A DNA stretch of 20,809 nucleotides, taken from the IMG/VR virus record IMGVR_UViG_3300035661_002661, positions 1 to 20,809 of that record, one strand, 5' to 3'. Below the pieces are notes generated by a model. It did not search any database, was not told the DNA's origin, and saw only the letters and a list, made by a program, of their open reading frames with translations. This document shows, piece after piece, positions 1 through 7,046 of the stretch; the stretch's first letter is position 1; the number at the start of each line of letters is the position of its first letter. This DNA comes from a virus. Both the position numbers and the translations under genes were made by a program.

Positions 1-125
1 GCGTCAATTTCTTTCTTTTCCATCTCAAGTGAAATAAGTGCCATTAATAATTCATCAGTCTTAATTTCTAGAAACTCTTTTTTGCTGTTTAAAAAATTAT
101 CTACTAACATATCTTTTTCTTCCAT
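1..125 (-). CDS. Hypothetical protein, N-terminal part (runs off left edge)
   Basis: Forty-one codons of an open frame beginning MEEKDMLVDNF and continuing past the left edge. The start is supported by a strong SD (AGGAG) six bases before the ATG. The visible part is charged, predicted helical and lacks a signal peptide or membrane segment. It lies immediately downstream of the 174-aa gene in the same transcription unit. Too little is visible to assign a function. Confidence 0.6.
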   Translation of the reverse strand, partial: MEEKDMLVDNFLNSKKEFLEIKTDELLMALISLEMEKKEID

Positions 126-142
126 TTACTCTCCTATTTTAT

Positions 143-195
143 TAAAGTGTTCTAAAGTGTTGCTAAAGTGTTTCTAAAATGTTATTAATGTGTTC
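143..195. repeat. Short tandem repeat, about 11-bp unit, five degenerate copies
   Basis: Units of 10-11 bases based on TAAAGTGTTYC occur five times head to tail (143, 153, 164, 175, 186), the last two degenerate. The array covers the gap between two minus-strand genes and runs into the 3' end of the 174-aa gene, whose last codons lie inside it. It is one of several short tandem arrays in this window. Confidence 0.7.
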
Positions 196-687
196 TAATG
201 ATGCTTCCATATCTTCTTCACAATCATGTGTCCAGAATACAAAGTCATTTACTAACATCATTTCTTTATTAGTCCCTATGGGTTTTGTGATACTATTTGA
301 AAGATTAATCATAACACGAAAACGAGAATAATCAACATTAACAAATGTAATATATGATGGGTTAATCCAATGATGACCTTCATATAATGGACTAATCCAT
401 TTATTTTTTGTCATAACCTTAATAACTTTAGACTTTTGTAGTGCAAATTCATCAACATCCCAACTATCATCGTAGCGATAATCTGAAATAATTTGTTTTC
501 CATTTTGCGTATGAATTTCAATATTGTTTGATAAATTAAAAATTATACGATTTTTAATGTTTGTAAATGTTACATTTGTTACATTATCCATATTTAAAAT
601 AGCTTTATTATTATCTATCTTAATAAAGCTATTAACTTTTCTTTCTTTACTTACTTCTCTACTCACTTCTTTACTCAGTTTTTTCAT
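163..687 (-). CDS. Hypothetical protein with internal domain duplication
   Basis: A 174-aa protein I do not recognise. The start is fixed by an SD (GAAGGA) nine bases before the ATG. The N-terminus is short and basic (MKKLSKEVSREVSKERK). The rest appears to be two copies of one roughly 75-residue unit. A beta-rich stretch VTNVTFTNIKNRIIFNLSN (about 36-54) matches PSYITFVNVDYSRFRVMINLSN (about 110-131, with one extra residue). Each is followed by an aromatic/acidic segment (DYRYDDSWDVDEFALQK and DFVFWTHDCEEDMEASLE) and a short helix. There is no signal peptide or membrane segment. It follows the primase gene in the same orientation, so it may be a phage early or middle protein; that is inference only. 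Confidence 0.8.
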   Translation of the reverse strand: MKKLSKEVSREVSKERKVNSFIKIDNNKAILNMDNVTNVTFTNIKNRIIFNLSNNIEIHTQNGKQIISDYRYDDSWDVDEFALQKSKVIKVMTKNKWISPLYEGHHWINPSYITFVNVDYSRFRVMINLSNSITKPIGTNKEMMLVNDFVFWTHDCEEDMEASLEHINNILETL

Positions 688-709
688 AATATTTTTCCTT
701 CTTGTATAT

Positions 710-1717
710 TTACATCTGTAATGTTAGTTTAGTAATAGCTATAATACCTTGATAGATGTTACTGGTTATTAAATTGTCAATACTCTCTACTGTCATTCCT
801 TCTTTTAACATATCATTAAAATCCTTCTGTGTTATATAGTCAGGATATATAAAAACTTTATATCCCATTTTTGCATATTTTAAAGCTTTTTCTCTACCCG
901 TAGCATCATTATCAAAACAAAATACTGGTTTTGATAGTTCCTTTAAACGTTCTGAATCAATATCACTTCCAAGACAAGCAATAGAATTTAAAGATGTTGA
1001 AAGTGCATTAAATATAGCTTCAAATATGTAAACAGTATCTTTTCTGTTTACATCAAAATAATTCCATACCTTATAGCCAGTATTTTCTTCAGGAATATAT
1101 GTATAAAATATTTTATTATGTATGCTACGACTATAGAAACCATACCATTTCTCATTTTCAACTAGTGGTATAACAATATAATCTTTTAAATTTACTTCTT
1201 TTCCTTTTCCTAATGATACCATTCCTTTACTTAGAAACAACTTAATCTTATGATGTTTTAAAATTTCTCTTGTAAAACCTCTTGATTTAATGTAAGAAGC
1301 TACTTCAGAGTTTGGGCTTATTAATTCTTTTGGTCGTTCAAAAGTAAAGAGTTTATTAGTTTTCTCAACTTTTTTAACTTCCTCTATTTTTATTGCTGAA
1401 TCTATAGAGATAGGTTTAAATGAATTTAGAGTGTTTAGAGTGTTTATGCTTGTTTCTTGTATATAAGGGGCAAGTAAGTGTGTGTGTTGCTTTTTCAAAT
1501 ATGAATACATAGTAAACGTAGCATTACAGTTCATACATTTAATAGAATCATTCTCATATGATGATTTTTTATATAAATGTAAACGTTTTAGTTTTTTGCG
1601 TTTCTTACTATCACCACAAACATCACAACGAGCATTATAATCATTATCTCTATGTACACCAAGATCTTCAGAACTATGGCACATCTCCCAATATTTTACA
1701 TTAATAGCATCAAGCAT
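710..1717 (-). CDS. 61: DNA primase, T4 gp61-like
   Basis: A 335-aa protein close in length to T4 gp61 (342 aa). Residues C31, C34, C61 and C64 form a CxxC...CxxC zinc-binding domain (CDVC, CMNC). The catalytic TOPRIM fold follows: E233 in VYIFEAIFNALS, then D269/D271 in FCFDNDATGREKA, then KDFNDML near 298-304. Primases of this type make short RNA primers for lagging-strand synthesis together with the gp41 helicase, which is also in this window. The ATG overlaps the preceding gene's stop (TAATG), implying translational coupling. Residues 92-99 contain a small NTLNTL repeat from a tandem DNA repeat. The family assignment rests on motifs and context and is strong. Confidence 0.92.
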   Translation of the reverse strand: MLDAINVKYWEMCHSSEDLGVHRDNDYNARCDVCGDSKKRKKLKRLHLYKKSSYENDSIKCMNCNATFTMYSYLKKQHTHLLAPYIQETSINTLNTLNSFKPISIDSAIKIEEVKKVEKTNKLFTFERPKELISPNSEVASYIKSRGFTREILKHHKIKLFLSKGMVSLGKGKEVNLKDYIVIPLVENEKWYGFYSRSIHNKIFYTYIPEENTGYKVWNYFDVNRKDTVYIFEAIFNALSTSLNSIACLGSDIDSERLKELSKPVFCFDNDATGREKALKYAKMGYKVFIYPDYITQKDFNDMLKEGMTVESIDNLITSNIYQGIIAITKLTLQM

Positions 1718-1911
1718 TACATATCTTCAGATGATTTTTCTAGTGATTCTAGTGTTTCTAGTGCTTCTAATGTCTGTATGCACATATGAATATTGTAAGA
1801 TATATCATCTATTTGTGCTCGTTCTTTACAATCTGCATTATATTTTTCATTGTGAAGAAGATCTTCAACTTTTGAAAAATGTTCTTTTAGTTCTGATATA
1901 TTTTTTAACAT
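1717..1911 (-). CDS. Small hypothetical acidic protein, first gene of primase operon
   Basis: A 64-aa charged, predicted all-helical protein without recognisable domains. Its start has an SD (GGAGAGATAAA before ATG) and sits about 20 bases downstream of the predicted start site of a consensus phage promoter. The C-terminus contains four LE-type triplets in a row (TLEALETLESLE), encoded by a 9-bp tandem DNA repeat at about 1740-1773, so the tail length may vary between isolates. It is translationally coupled to the primase. Function unknown; a helper of primase or of replication is only a guess from position. Confidence 0.75.
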   Translation of the reverse strand: MLKNISELKEHFSKVEDLLHNEKYNADCKERAQIDDISYNIHMCIQTLEALETLESLEKSSEDM

Positions 1912-1939
1912 TTTATCTCTCCTGCTTTTTCTTTACCGT

Positions 1940-1961
1940 ATTATACCACAAAATCCCTTAA
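1940..1961 (-). promoter_or_regulatory. Phage early/middle promoter P1
   Basis: Minus-strand match to TTAAG-N5-TTGTGGTAYAAT, with an extended -10 of TGG-TATAAT. An additional AAGTGTCTT sequence extends upstream to 1970. The predicted start is near 1933, giving a leader of about 20 bases to the ATG at 1911. Confidence 0.8.
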
Positions 1962-1981
1962 AAGACACTTAAAATCACCTT

Positions 1982-1989
1982 TATAAATA
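1982..1989 (+). promoter_or_regulatory. T4-type late promoter (TATAAATA)
   Basis: An exact copy of the T4 late -10 consensus TATAAATA on the plus strand, 40 bases before the ATG of the only nearby plus-strand gene. It lies back-to-back with the minus-strand promoter P1. In T4 this box is read by the late sigma factor gp55 with the gp45 clamp as activator; the clamp is present in this window. Confidence 0.7.
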
Positions 1990-2028
1990 ATATATAGAGC
2001 ACCTAAAGGTAAGAGGTAACAATGAGCA

Positions 2029-2238
2029 ATGAACAAATATACTAATATTATAGCAATAAAACGTGCATTTAACATTTTATCAAGAAAACAAATAATAAAA
2101 GAAACTGAGATACTTACAGAAGAAGAGAAAGAAATAATACAAAAATATCCAAATCAAAATGAGTTAGAAGGTCTCTATAAATTATCTACTAATAACTTTT
2201 CTTCATTTAGAGAAATGATATTAGGACAAGGTATTTAA
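2029..2238 (+). CDS. Small hypothetical late protein
   Basis: A 69-aa, charged, helical protein (MNKYTNIIAIKRAFNILSRKQ at the start) with no recognised domain. It is one of only two plus-strand genes and is preceded by an exact TATAAATA late box, so it is probably a late gene. Start choice is uncertain. The SD-like AAGAGG at 2011-2016 is better spaced for an ATG at 2022, which opens only a seven-codon frame, and is 12 bases from the ATG used here. The stop codon shares the palindrome TTAA with the stop of the convergent RNase H gene (2235-2238), so the two genes overlap tail to tail by four bases. Confidence 0.65.
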   Translation: MNKYTNIIAIKRAFNILSRKQIIKETEILTEEEKEIIQKYPNQNELEGLYKLSTNNFSSFREMILGQGI

Positions 2239-3314
2239 AACCAATCATCTAGACTAATTTTATATTCTGTTATATCACAAAATGCATCAACATTATTTGC
2301 CAGTTGTTTTAGTGAATTTGACTTAAAAAACTCTACTATTTTATCTGAATTTACACTATTTTGTGTAGCTCTAACATCTTCAAATTGTTCTAATATATTA
2401 TCTTCAATATCTTTTGGTATATACTTAAATTGTACCAACATTCTATTACGTCTAAACCCTTCTTTCCATATTTTATTTTTTCTAAGATTTTTAAGTAAAC
2501 CAGTAGCTACAAATTGTTTTGCACTAACTTCTCCAAATCCTGGTGCTTTAAATATATTAATAACTCCATACTTATCAACACCAGTATAAGCTTCCATAAT
2601 ATTGTTAGCATCTGAATGTTTCATAAAATTATAAACAGTATGCTCTAATATATTATTAGTTTTTAAATAATTAATAAAATCAACTGTAAATTCAGAGTCT
2701 TCTTTAATAGTGGGTATACCATCAATTTTATCACCAAGTAAAATATGTTCTATTCTCCATTTGATTAGTTCTTCTGGTGTTAAATTCACATATTGTTTTA
2801 GTATAGGACGGTATAGTTGTACATTATTATATTCTAATAATTGTCTAAAGTCTTTATCTTCTGTAATTAATAATATACGTTCTTCTTTGTGATATTTTTT
2901 AGCTAATACAGCCATAATATCATCACCCTCTGCTTTATCTACTTTTAACACTATAAATGGAAAATATTTAGTTATAATATCAACAGTTTCATTAATTACT
3001 TCATAAAACTCTGACCATATAATTGAAGTTTGGTCACGAACATCTGCACGTTTATGTTTGTATTTTGGATAGAAGTCCTTACGCCAGCTAGAACTATCTA
3101 AGCAACACACAATCTCTTCGTTATCACGAAGAGAAAAATGTTCTTTTACATATTTAAGGTTATTAAACAATAGATGTAGAAAAAATGGTTTTAGTTCTTG
3201 GGTGTTATGTTTTTTACCTTTTGAGAGTTTTGGTAAGTCACCATTGCGTTCTGCATTACTAATAGCAGCGAATACCATACGGTGTGTTAAATTGCTAAAA
3301 TCTATTAATATCAT
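2235..3314 (-). CDS. rnh: RNase H / 5'-3' exonuclease, T4 Rnh-like (FEN family)
   Basis: A 359-aa member of the flap-endonuclease/5' nuclease family that removes RNA primers from Okazaki fragments. Metal-binding acids are in place: D5 (LIDFSNL), D73 (CCLDSS), E129/D131/D132 (KAEGDDIM), D153/D155 (TEDKDF) and D195/D198 (LGDKIDGIP, start of the helix-hairpin-helix). The YKHKR arch residues are near 85-89. It is longer than T4 RNase H (305 aa), with the extra length mainly in the C-terminal half. It ends SLDDWF, resembling C-terminal clamp-binding peptides of T4 proteins. The start has SD AAAGGA. It lies directly downstream of gp32, as rnh and 32 are near neighbours in T4. Confidence 0.92.
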   Translation of the reverse strand: MILIDFSNLTHRMVFAAISNAERNGDLPKLSKGKKHNTQELKPFFLHLLFNNLKYVKEHFSLRDNEEIVCCLDSSSWRKDFYPKYKHKRADVRDQTSIIWSEFYEVINETVDIITKYFPFIVLKVDKAEGDDIMAVLAKKYHKEERILLITEDKDFRQLLEYNNVQLYRPILKQYVNLTPEELIKWRIEHILLGDKIDGIPTIKEDSEFTVDFINYLKTNNILEHTVYNFMKHSDANNIMEAYTGVDKYGVINIFKAPGFGEVSAKQFVATGLLKNLRKNKIWKEGFRRNRMLVQFKYIPKDIEDNILEQFEDVRATQNSVNSDKIVEFFKSNSLKQLANNVDAFCDITEYKISLDDWF

Positions 3315-3355
3315 TTATTTCCTTTGTTGTTTTGAATAATATATCTACATTAATA

Positions 3356-3369
3356 CCTCTCGAAAGAGG
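3356..3369 (-). terminator. UUCG-loop hairpin between gp32 and RNase H
   Basis: On the minus strand CCTCT-TTCG-AGAGG forms a perfect 5-bp stem with a UUCG loop, starting 11 bases after the gp32 stop. There is no clear U-tract, so it may be a partial terminator, an mRNA-processing site or a 3' stabiliser that lets gp32 be made in excess of RNase H. T4 uses UUCG hairpins in intercistronic positions. Confidence 0.45.
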
Positions 3370-3379
3370 CACTATTTAG

Positions 3380-4282
3380 CTATAAATCTTCTAGCCATTT
3401 ATCTTCATCTTCTTCATTAGATGCATTAGATGTATTAGATGTATCAACTTCAGATGTCTTTTTAACAACTTCAGCCTTAGTTTCAGTCTTAGCTTCAGCC
3501 TTAGTTTCTTTATCTTCAGAAACTTTACCACTTAAGAACTTATTAAAGCGTTCACTTAACACTTCATATGATTCATAGAACTCTGGTTGTAAGAACTCAC
3601 TTAGTTTGTATGTAGATGAATCAATAAATTTAACAGCTGTTTCTTTATCAGCAAATAAAGATGTCGTAGTACTATTTACTTCACTACCATCATAGGTAAA
3701 AAATTCACCTTGTTTTTTAATTTTAAGTTTAATGTTATTTCCATTTAATGGATTAAACAATGCTTTAGCTTCTTCTCCCATTGAAATTTCTTCGTCTGAT
3801 GGTTTCAACCAAGCAAGAATTTTATCTTTCATTTTTGTACCAAATTCCCATAGAAATACTTTACCATCGTTTTCAGGATTAGCAGGGTCTTTAACAACCA
3901 TAATATTGGCAATGAATTTAGTTTGACGTTTATAAATTTTAGCTTCTTTTTCTGCTTCAGTTGTCCCTTCAGCCATTAGCTTAAGATAATGGTCTTTTAC
4001 TGGACAATCCATATTGATTGATTCAGGAGAATTAGCGATAAACCAAAGTGGTTTTTTAGGATTTACTGCATTATATTTCTTAATAGAATAGTGAAACATT
4101 TTTACAAATGGTTTACCATCAGCACCAGGAGCATCAGGGAGTAGACGAATAATAGCAGCACCATCTCCATTTTCATTTTTAGAAAGTTTCCAGAAACGAG
4201 TATCACGTTCCCACTTTTTAGAGACACCAGCGTTAGCTTGTAAGTTTTTAGATAAGTCTTCCCAAGAGAAATCAAAGTTCAT
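3380..4282 (-). CDS. 32: Single-stranded DNA-binding protein, gp32-like
   Basis: A 300-aa protein matching T4 gp32 (301 aa) in length and in blocks such as FHYSIKK (63-69), CPV (93-95), FIANIMVVKDPANPENDGKV (123-142) and the region around 145-165. It coats ssDNA at the fork and nucleates replisome and recombination assembly. The C-terminus is the expected acidic protein-interaction tail (EEDEDKWLEDL), preceded by a low-complexity KAEAKTETKAE linker. Two oddities stand out. C93 is the only cysteine in the protein, so the T4 His-Cys3 zinc site cannot form. The N-terminus (MNFDFSWEDLSKN) lacks the basic KRKST-type cooperativity motif of T4. The ATG has only a weak upstream SD; its leader carries repeats suggestive of autogenous control. 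Confidence 0.93.
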   Translation of the reverse strand: MNFDFSWEDLSKNLQANAGVSKKWERDTRFWKLSKNENGDGAAIIRLLPDAPGADGKPFVKMFHYSIKKYNAVNPKKPLWFIANSPESINMDCPVKDHYLKLMAEGTTEAEKEAKIYKRQTKFIANIMVVKDPANPENDGKVFLWEFGTKMKDKILAWLKPSDEEISMGEEAKALFNPLNGNNIKLKIKKQGEFFTYDGSEVNSTTTSLFADKETAVKFIDSSTYKLSEFLQPEFYESYEVLSERFNKFLSGKVSEDKETKAEAKTETKAEVVKKTSEVDTSNTSNASNEEDEDKWLEDL

Positions 4283-4471
4283 GTTATACCTTTTATAATT
4301 ATTTTAAAATGTTTTTAACCAAAATGGCAGGGTAGCAGTGTGTAATATTTTAACAGTTTTTAACAGTTTTAGTAATATTTCAAGAACAATAGTATCTTAA
4401 CACGATTAGAACGATATTAAGCCTCGTATTGTATAGTATATTTATTACTTAGTGTTTAGTGTTTAGTATGT
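4283..4471 (-). promoter_or_regulatory. gp32 leader with repeated TTAAA tracts (possible autogenous operator)
   Basis: This 189-base intergenic gap is large for this genome. Read on the minus strand it contains two tandem copies of AAAACTGTTA (4351-4370 on the plus strand), flanked by direct repeats of GTAATATTT (4342 and 4372). TTAAA-type tracts recur up to the start codon. T4 gp32 represses its own translation by binding an unstructured AU-rich leader next to a pseudoknot, so an equivalent operator is plausible. No consensus P-type promoter is present, although AATAAATA (one mismatch to the late box) occurs near 4439-4446. Confidence 0.4.
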
Positions 4472-5182
4472 TTAGTTAGATTCTGTTTTTGTAGCAATGA
4501 ATATTGTAAGTCCAGCAATATTTTGGCTAACAAATCTAATTATAACATTACCGTTTGGAGATTTTGCAATTTTAACATCGTAGTTACCGGATGGTAGTTT
4601 TCGGATATTAGCAACACTTAACAATACACTACATTCATCAACAACTATACTATCAGAAAATATTAGTTGAAAATCATTTGATTCTGATTTACTATTAATT
4701 GATGAATTTGCAACAGTTACTAACACTTCATCATTTTTTGAAATAACAGTAAAATTTTCGAGTGAAAGTAATGCACTTACTCTTTTTATTTTATCAAGTT
4801 CATTTGCAGTAATAGTAAATGTACTAGCTGATGGTGTTTCTTCTACTTTTGCTAACATAGTAGATCTAGCTCTAAAACTATCTTCAAGAACATCTAAATC
4901 AGTTGTAACGTATCTACATTTAATATCTTTTGATTTAATAGTTAAAACGCCATCATCGTTGGTAATATCAGCATCACCAGCAATGTTTAGTAAATCCATA
5001 AACTCTCGTACTTTAATAACTCCAAATTCTTCAAATTCTTCTTCACCTAATTTGTCTAACTCAACAAATGCAATTATTGTTTTTGAAGCATCACGAATAC
5101 CCGTAATAGGGTAAGTAAAAATAACTGAAGGACTAATATCCTTTAGTTGATTAACGACTGTTTGTGTATTTTTGTTTAACAT
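4472..5182 (-). CDS. 45: DNA polymerase sliding clamp, gp45-like
   Basis: A 236-aa protein, near the 228 aa of T4 gp45, with the alternating strand/helix pattern of trimeric processivity clamps. It shows FMDLLNIAGDADITNDDGVLTIKS in the first domain, LDKIKRVSALLSLENFTV at the second-domain helix and LPSGNYDVKIAKSPNGNVII near the C-terminus, where T4 has MQPGNYKLLLWAKGKQGAA. The clamp tethers the polymerase and, in T4, also activates late transcription from TATAAATA promoters, three of which are seen here. It sits just downstream of the 79-aa gene and upstream of gp32. The start is the first ATG, behind an A/G-rich tract. Confidence 0.87.
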   Translation of the reverse strand: MLNKNTQTVVNQLKDISPSVIFTYPITGIRDASKTIIAFVELDKLGEEEFEEFGVIKVREFMDLLNIAGDADITNDDGVLTIKSKDIKCRYVTTDLDVLEDSFRARSTMLAKVEETPSASTFTITANELDKIKRVSALLSLENFTVISKNDEVLVTVANSSINSKSESNDFQLIFSDSIVVDECSVLLSVANIRKLPSGNYDVKIAKSPNGNVIIRFVSQNIAGLTIFIATKTESN

Positions 5183-5195
5183 TTTTTTTCCTTTA

Positions 5196-5435
5196 TTATT
5201 TGTTTATTTCAGAAATTACGTGTTCAAAGTATTCATTAACTAAGTGTTTTGCAATACGCTTTGCAGCACACGTTGGTAGTTTCCTACGAAATCTAAGAGA
5301 AGTAAGAGCAGTATATTGTTGTTTAATAACTGATAAGTTATTCTTTGGAATAACACCTGATGACAATTCTTCACTATAACTAAGTATTTTAGAACGCATA
5401 CCTTCTGCTATATCATTTGGAATATTACTATACAT
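5196..5435 (-). CDS. Hypothetical protein, first gene of clamp operon
   Basis: A 79-aa protein with a basic C-terminal half (LRFRRKLPTCAAKRIAKHLVNEYFEHV), predicted helical, with no recognised domain. The start follows an SD (AAAGGA) and lies about 20 bases from the predicted start site of a consensus promoter. Thirteen bases separate it from the gp45 gene, so the two are almost certainly cotranscribed. The basic helices could suit nucleic-acid binding, but that is a guess. Confidence 0.75.
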   Translation of the reverse strand: MYSNIPNDIAEGMRSKILSYSEELSSGVIPKNNLSVIKQQYTALTSLRFRRKLPTCAAKRIAKHLVNEYFEHVISEINK

Positions 5436-5461
5436 TTTAGTCCTTTATTTCTTGATTTCGG

Positions 5462-5483
5462 ATTGTACCACAAAGACCCTTAA
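5462..5483 (-). promoter_or_regulatory. Phage early/middle promoter P2
   Basis: Minus-strand TTAAG-N5-TTGTGGTACAAT at the fixed spacing. The further-upstream AAGTGTCTT block seen in P1, P4, P5 and P7 is replaced by AAGTCAAAA. The predicted start is near 5455, about 20 bases before the 79-aa gene's ATG at 5435. Confidence 0.78.
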
Positions 5484-5500
5484 TTTTGACTTAACTTTTT

Positions 5501-7027
5501 CTATAGTTGTATAACTTTTTCATCAATTTCATATTCGTTATCCATATATTCTGCTAATCTTTCCTCAAAATGCTTAAAGAAATAGTTTTTATGAAGTGTT
5601 GATTTCATTTGTATAGTTAAATCATCTATTATATCCCAAATATTGACAGTATTTTTACTTGCATGAAGTCTAAGTAAACGCCCAATACTCTGGTTTAATT
5701 TTATACTACTTTTACCACCACTTGTTAGAAATAGATGATGAAGGTTTTTAATGTTTATGCCAGTACTTAAAATGCTAGATGTACCAAACAATATACAGTT
5801 ATTATTCTTCTCTAGTAGTTGTCTAATTTCTTCCCTATCTTTTGATTTTGATTCACCAATAATATAATATATACCATAGGGGTTATCTGCTTTCATTAAT
5901 TCTTTAATACCAATATCAGTATTATATTTTAATCTAAAAGTATCTAAACACATTTGTTTTCCGTGTTCTTTTCTATCAAATAGCACAATAGTGTTACCAC
6001 CACCAACAGTATTTGATATTTTATTAATAATTTTAGATAGCACTATATTACGTTTTGGATGTTCAGTAATATATTCTACTTCTTGTTGATATTTTTTGCC
6101 TTTAAGTTCTTTTCTATCTGCTAGTGAATATTCTAAAAACAATGCTTTAATAAGAACATTAGTTGCTAACCCTCTATCAATTAGTTGTCTTGTTGTAATG
6201 TAGCGTTTTTCTTCACCAAGACAGGATAAAATAGTAACTTTATGAATAGCCTCTTTAGGTAGTGTGCCAGTAAAACCAAAGCGATATCTTGCACTTGTAG
6301 CTACTGGAAATATAACCTTTTCAAATGTTTCTGCTTTTACTGTATGACATTCATCAGCAACAATACAGTCTACTGAATTAAATAAGTGACTACTAGTTTG
6401 CAATGATTGCCACGTACTAATAGTAATAGACTTATCAAAGTGTTTTATTTTGTTATCTCCACCGATTAAATGGACATATTCATCTATATCTTCCCAACCA
6501 TAATCTTTAAAATCAGAATATAGTTGTGTAGTAAGCATAATTGTCGGTACTATTACTACACTTTTTAAATTATTTTTTAACATCCATCGTAATATTATAT
6601 ATATGGTAAGAGATTTACCACTACCAGTAGCCATTAGGTTTATTTGGCGATAATTAACAATACTTTCAAAAGCCGATTGTACTTGATAATCGTAAGGGTC
6701 GAAGGGGAGATTTAGAGATTTTATAAACTCTGTAAATTGATTTAATGTTGGAATAGAATCAGAATATTTTGTTGGGTTGTATGTATAATTTATACCTTCT
6801 GACTTACACGAATTAATAAGTGTATTTGCTAAGCCCTTAGGAAAAATTACATAATTATCTCGTAATTGGAAGAACTTTTTTCTTCCATCACTAATACCTG
6901 CTCTAAATGATGGCATAAACTGATAGCCAGGATAGAAAAATGAAAGCTGTTTAGTAACAAACTTTCGTTCTTCTAATGTAGCATCATCTATATAACAAAT
7001 AGCCTCATCTTTATCATAGATTGTCAT
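5501..7027 (-). CDS. uvsW: UvsW-like RNA-DNA / branched-DNA helicase
   Basis: A 508-aa SF2 helicase of the UvsW type. Walker A ATGSGKS is at 133-139, motif Ia VPTIMLTTQL at 160-169, DECH at 225-228 and motif III FTGTL near 252-256. Motif V (SILSTGINIKN) is near 418-428 and motif VI QSIGRLLR at 446-453. The N-terminal about 100 residues match the extra nucleic-acid binding domain of UvsW in position (FYPGY, FRAGISDGRKKFF). In T4, UvsW unwinds R-loops and D-loops, remodels stalled forks and helps the switch from origin-primed to recombination-primed replication. SD TAAAGGAGAGATATG is present at the start. It follows gp52 by 19 bases and probably shares promoter P3, whereas T4 uvsW is expressed late. 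Confidence 0.92.
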   Translation of the reverse strand: MTIYDKDEAICYIDDATLEERKFVTKQLSFFYPGYQFMPSFRAGISDGRKKFFQLRDNYVIFPKGLANTLINSCKSEGINYTYNPTKYSDSIPTLNQFTEFIKSLNLPFDPYDYQVQSAFESIVNYRQINLMATGSGKSLTIYIILRWMLKNNLKSVVIVPTIMLTTQLYSDFKDYGWEDIDEYVHLIGGDNKIKHFDKSITISTWQSLQTSSHLFNSVDCIVADECHTVKAETFEKVIFPVATSARYRFGFTGTLPKEAIHKVTILSCLGEEKRYITTRQLIDRGLATNVLIKALFLEYSLADRKELKGKKYQQEVEYITEHPKRNIVLSKIINKISNTVGGGNTIVLFDRKEHGKQMCLDTFRLKYNTDIGIKELMKADNPYGIYYIIGESKSKDREEIRQLLEKNNNCILFGTSSILSTGINIKNLHHLFLTSGGKSSIKLNQSIGRLLRLHASKNTVNIWDIIDDLTIQMKSTLHKNYFFKHFEERLAEYMDNEYEIDEKVIQL

Positions 7028-7046
7028 ATCTCTCCTTTATTGTACA

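Noticed and set aside
524-721. Plus-strand hydrophobic frame opposite the 174-aa gene
   Set aside because: Antisense shadow of a well-supported minus-strand gene; no SD, and its Leu/Phe-rich composition is typical of reading AT-rich genes backwards.
1731-1961. Plus-strand frame opposite the 64-aa gene and promoter P1
   Set aside because: It runs through the promoter element and the antisense of the LE repeat; no SD.
2022-2045. Seven-codon frame at ATG 2022 with the better-spaced SD
   Set aside because: Too short to call as a gene. It may simply overlap the true start at 2029; noted in that entry.
4439-4446. AATAAATA as a late promoter for gp32
   Set aside because: One mismatch, over 150 bases from the ATG and in 75% AT sequence; chance occurrence is likely.
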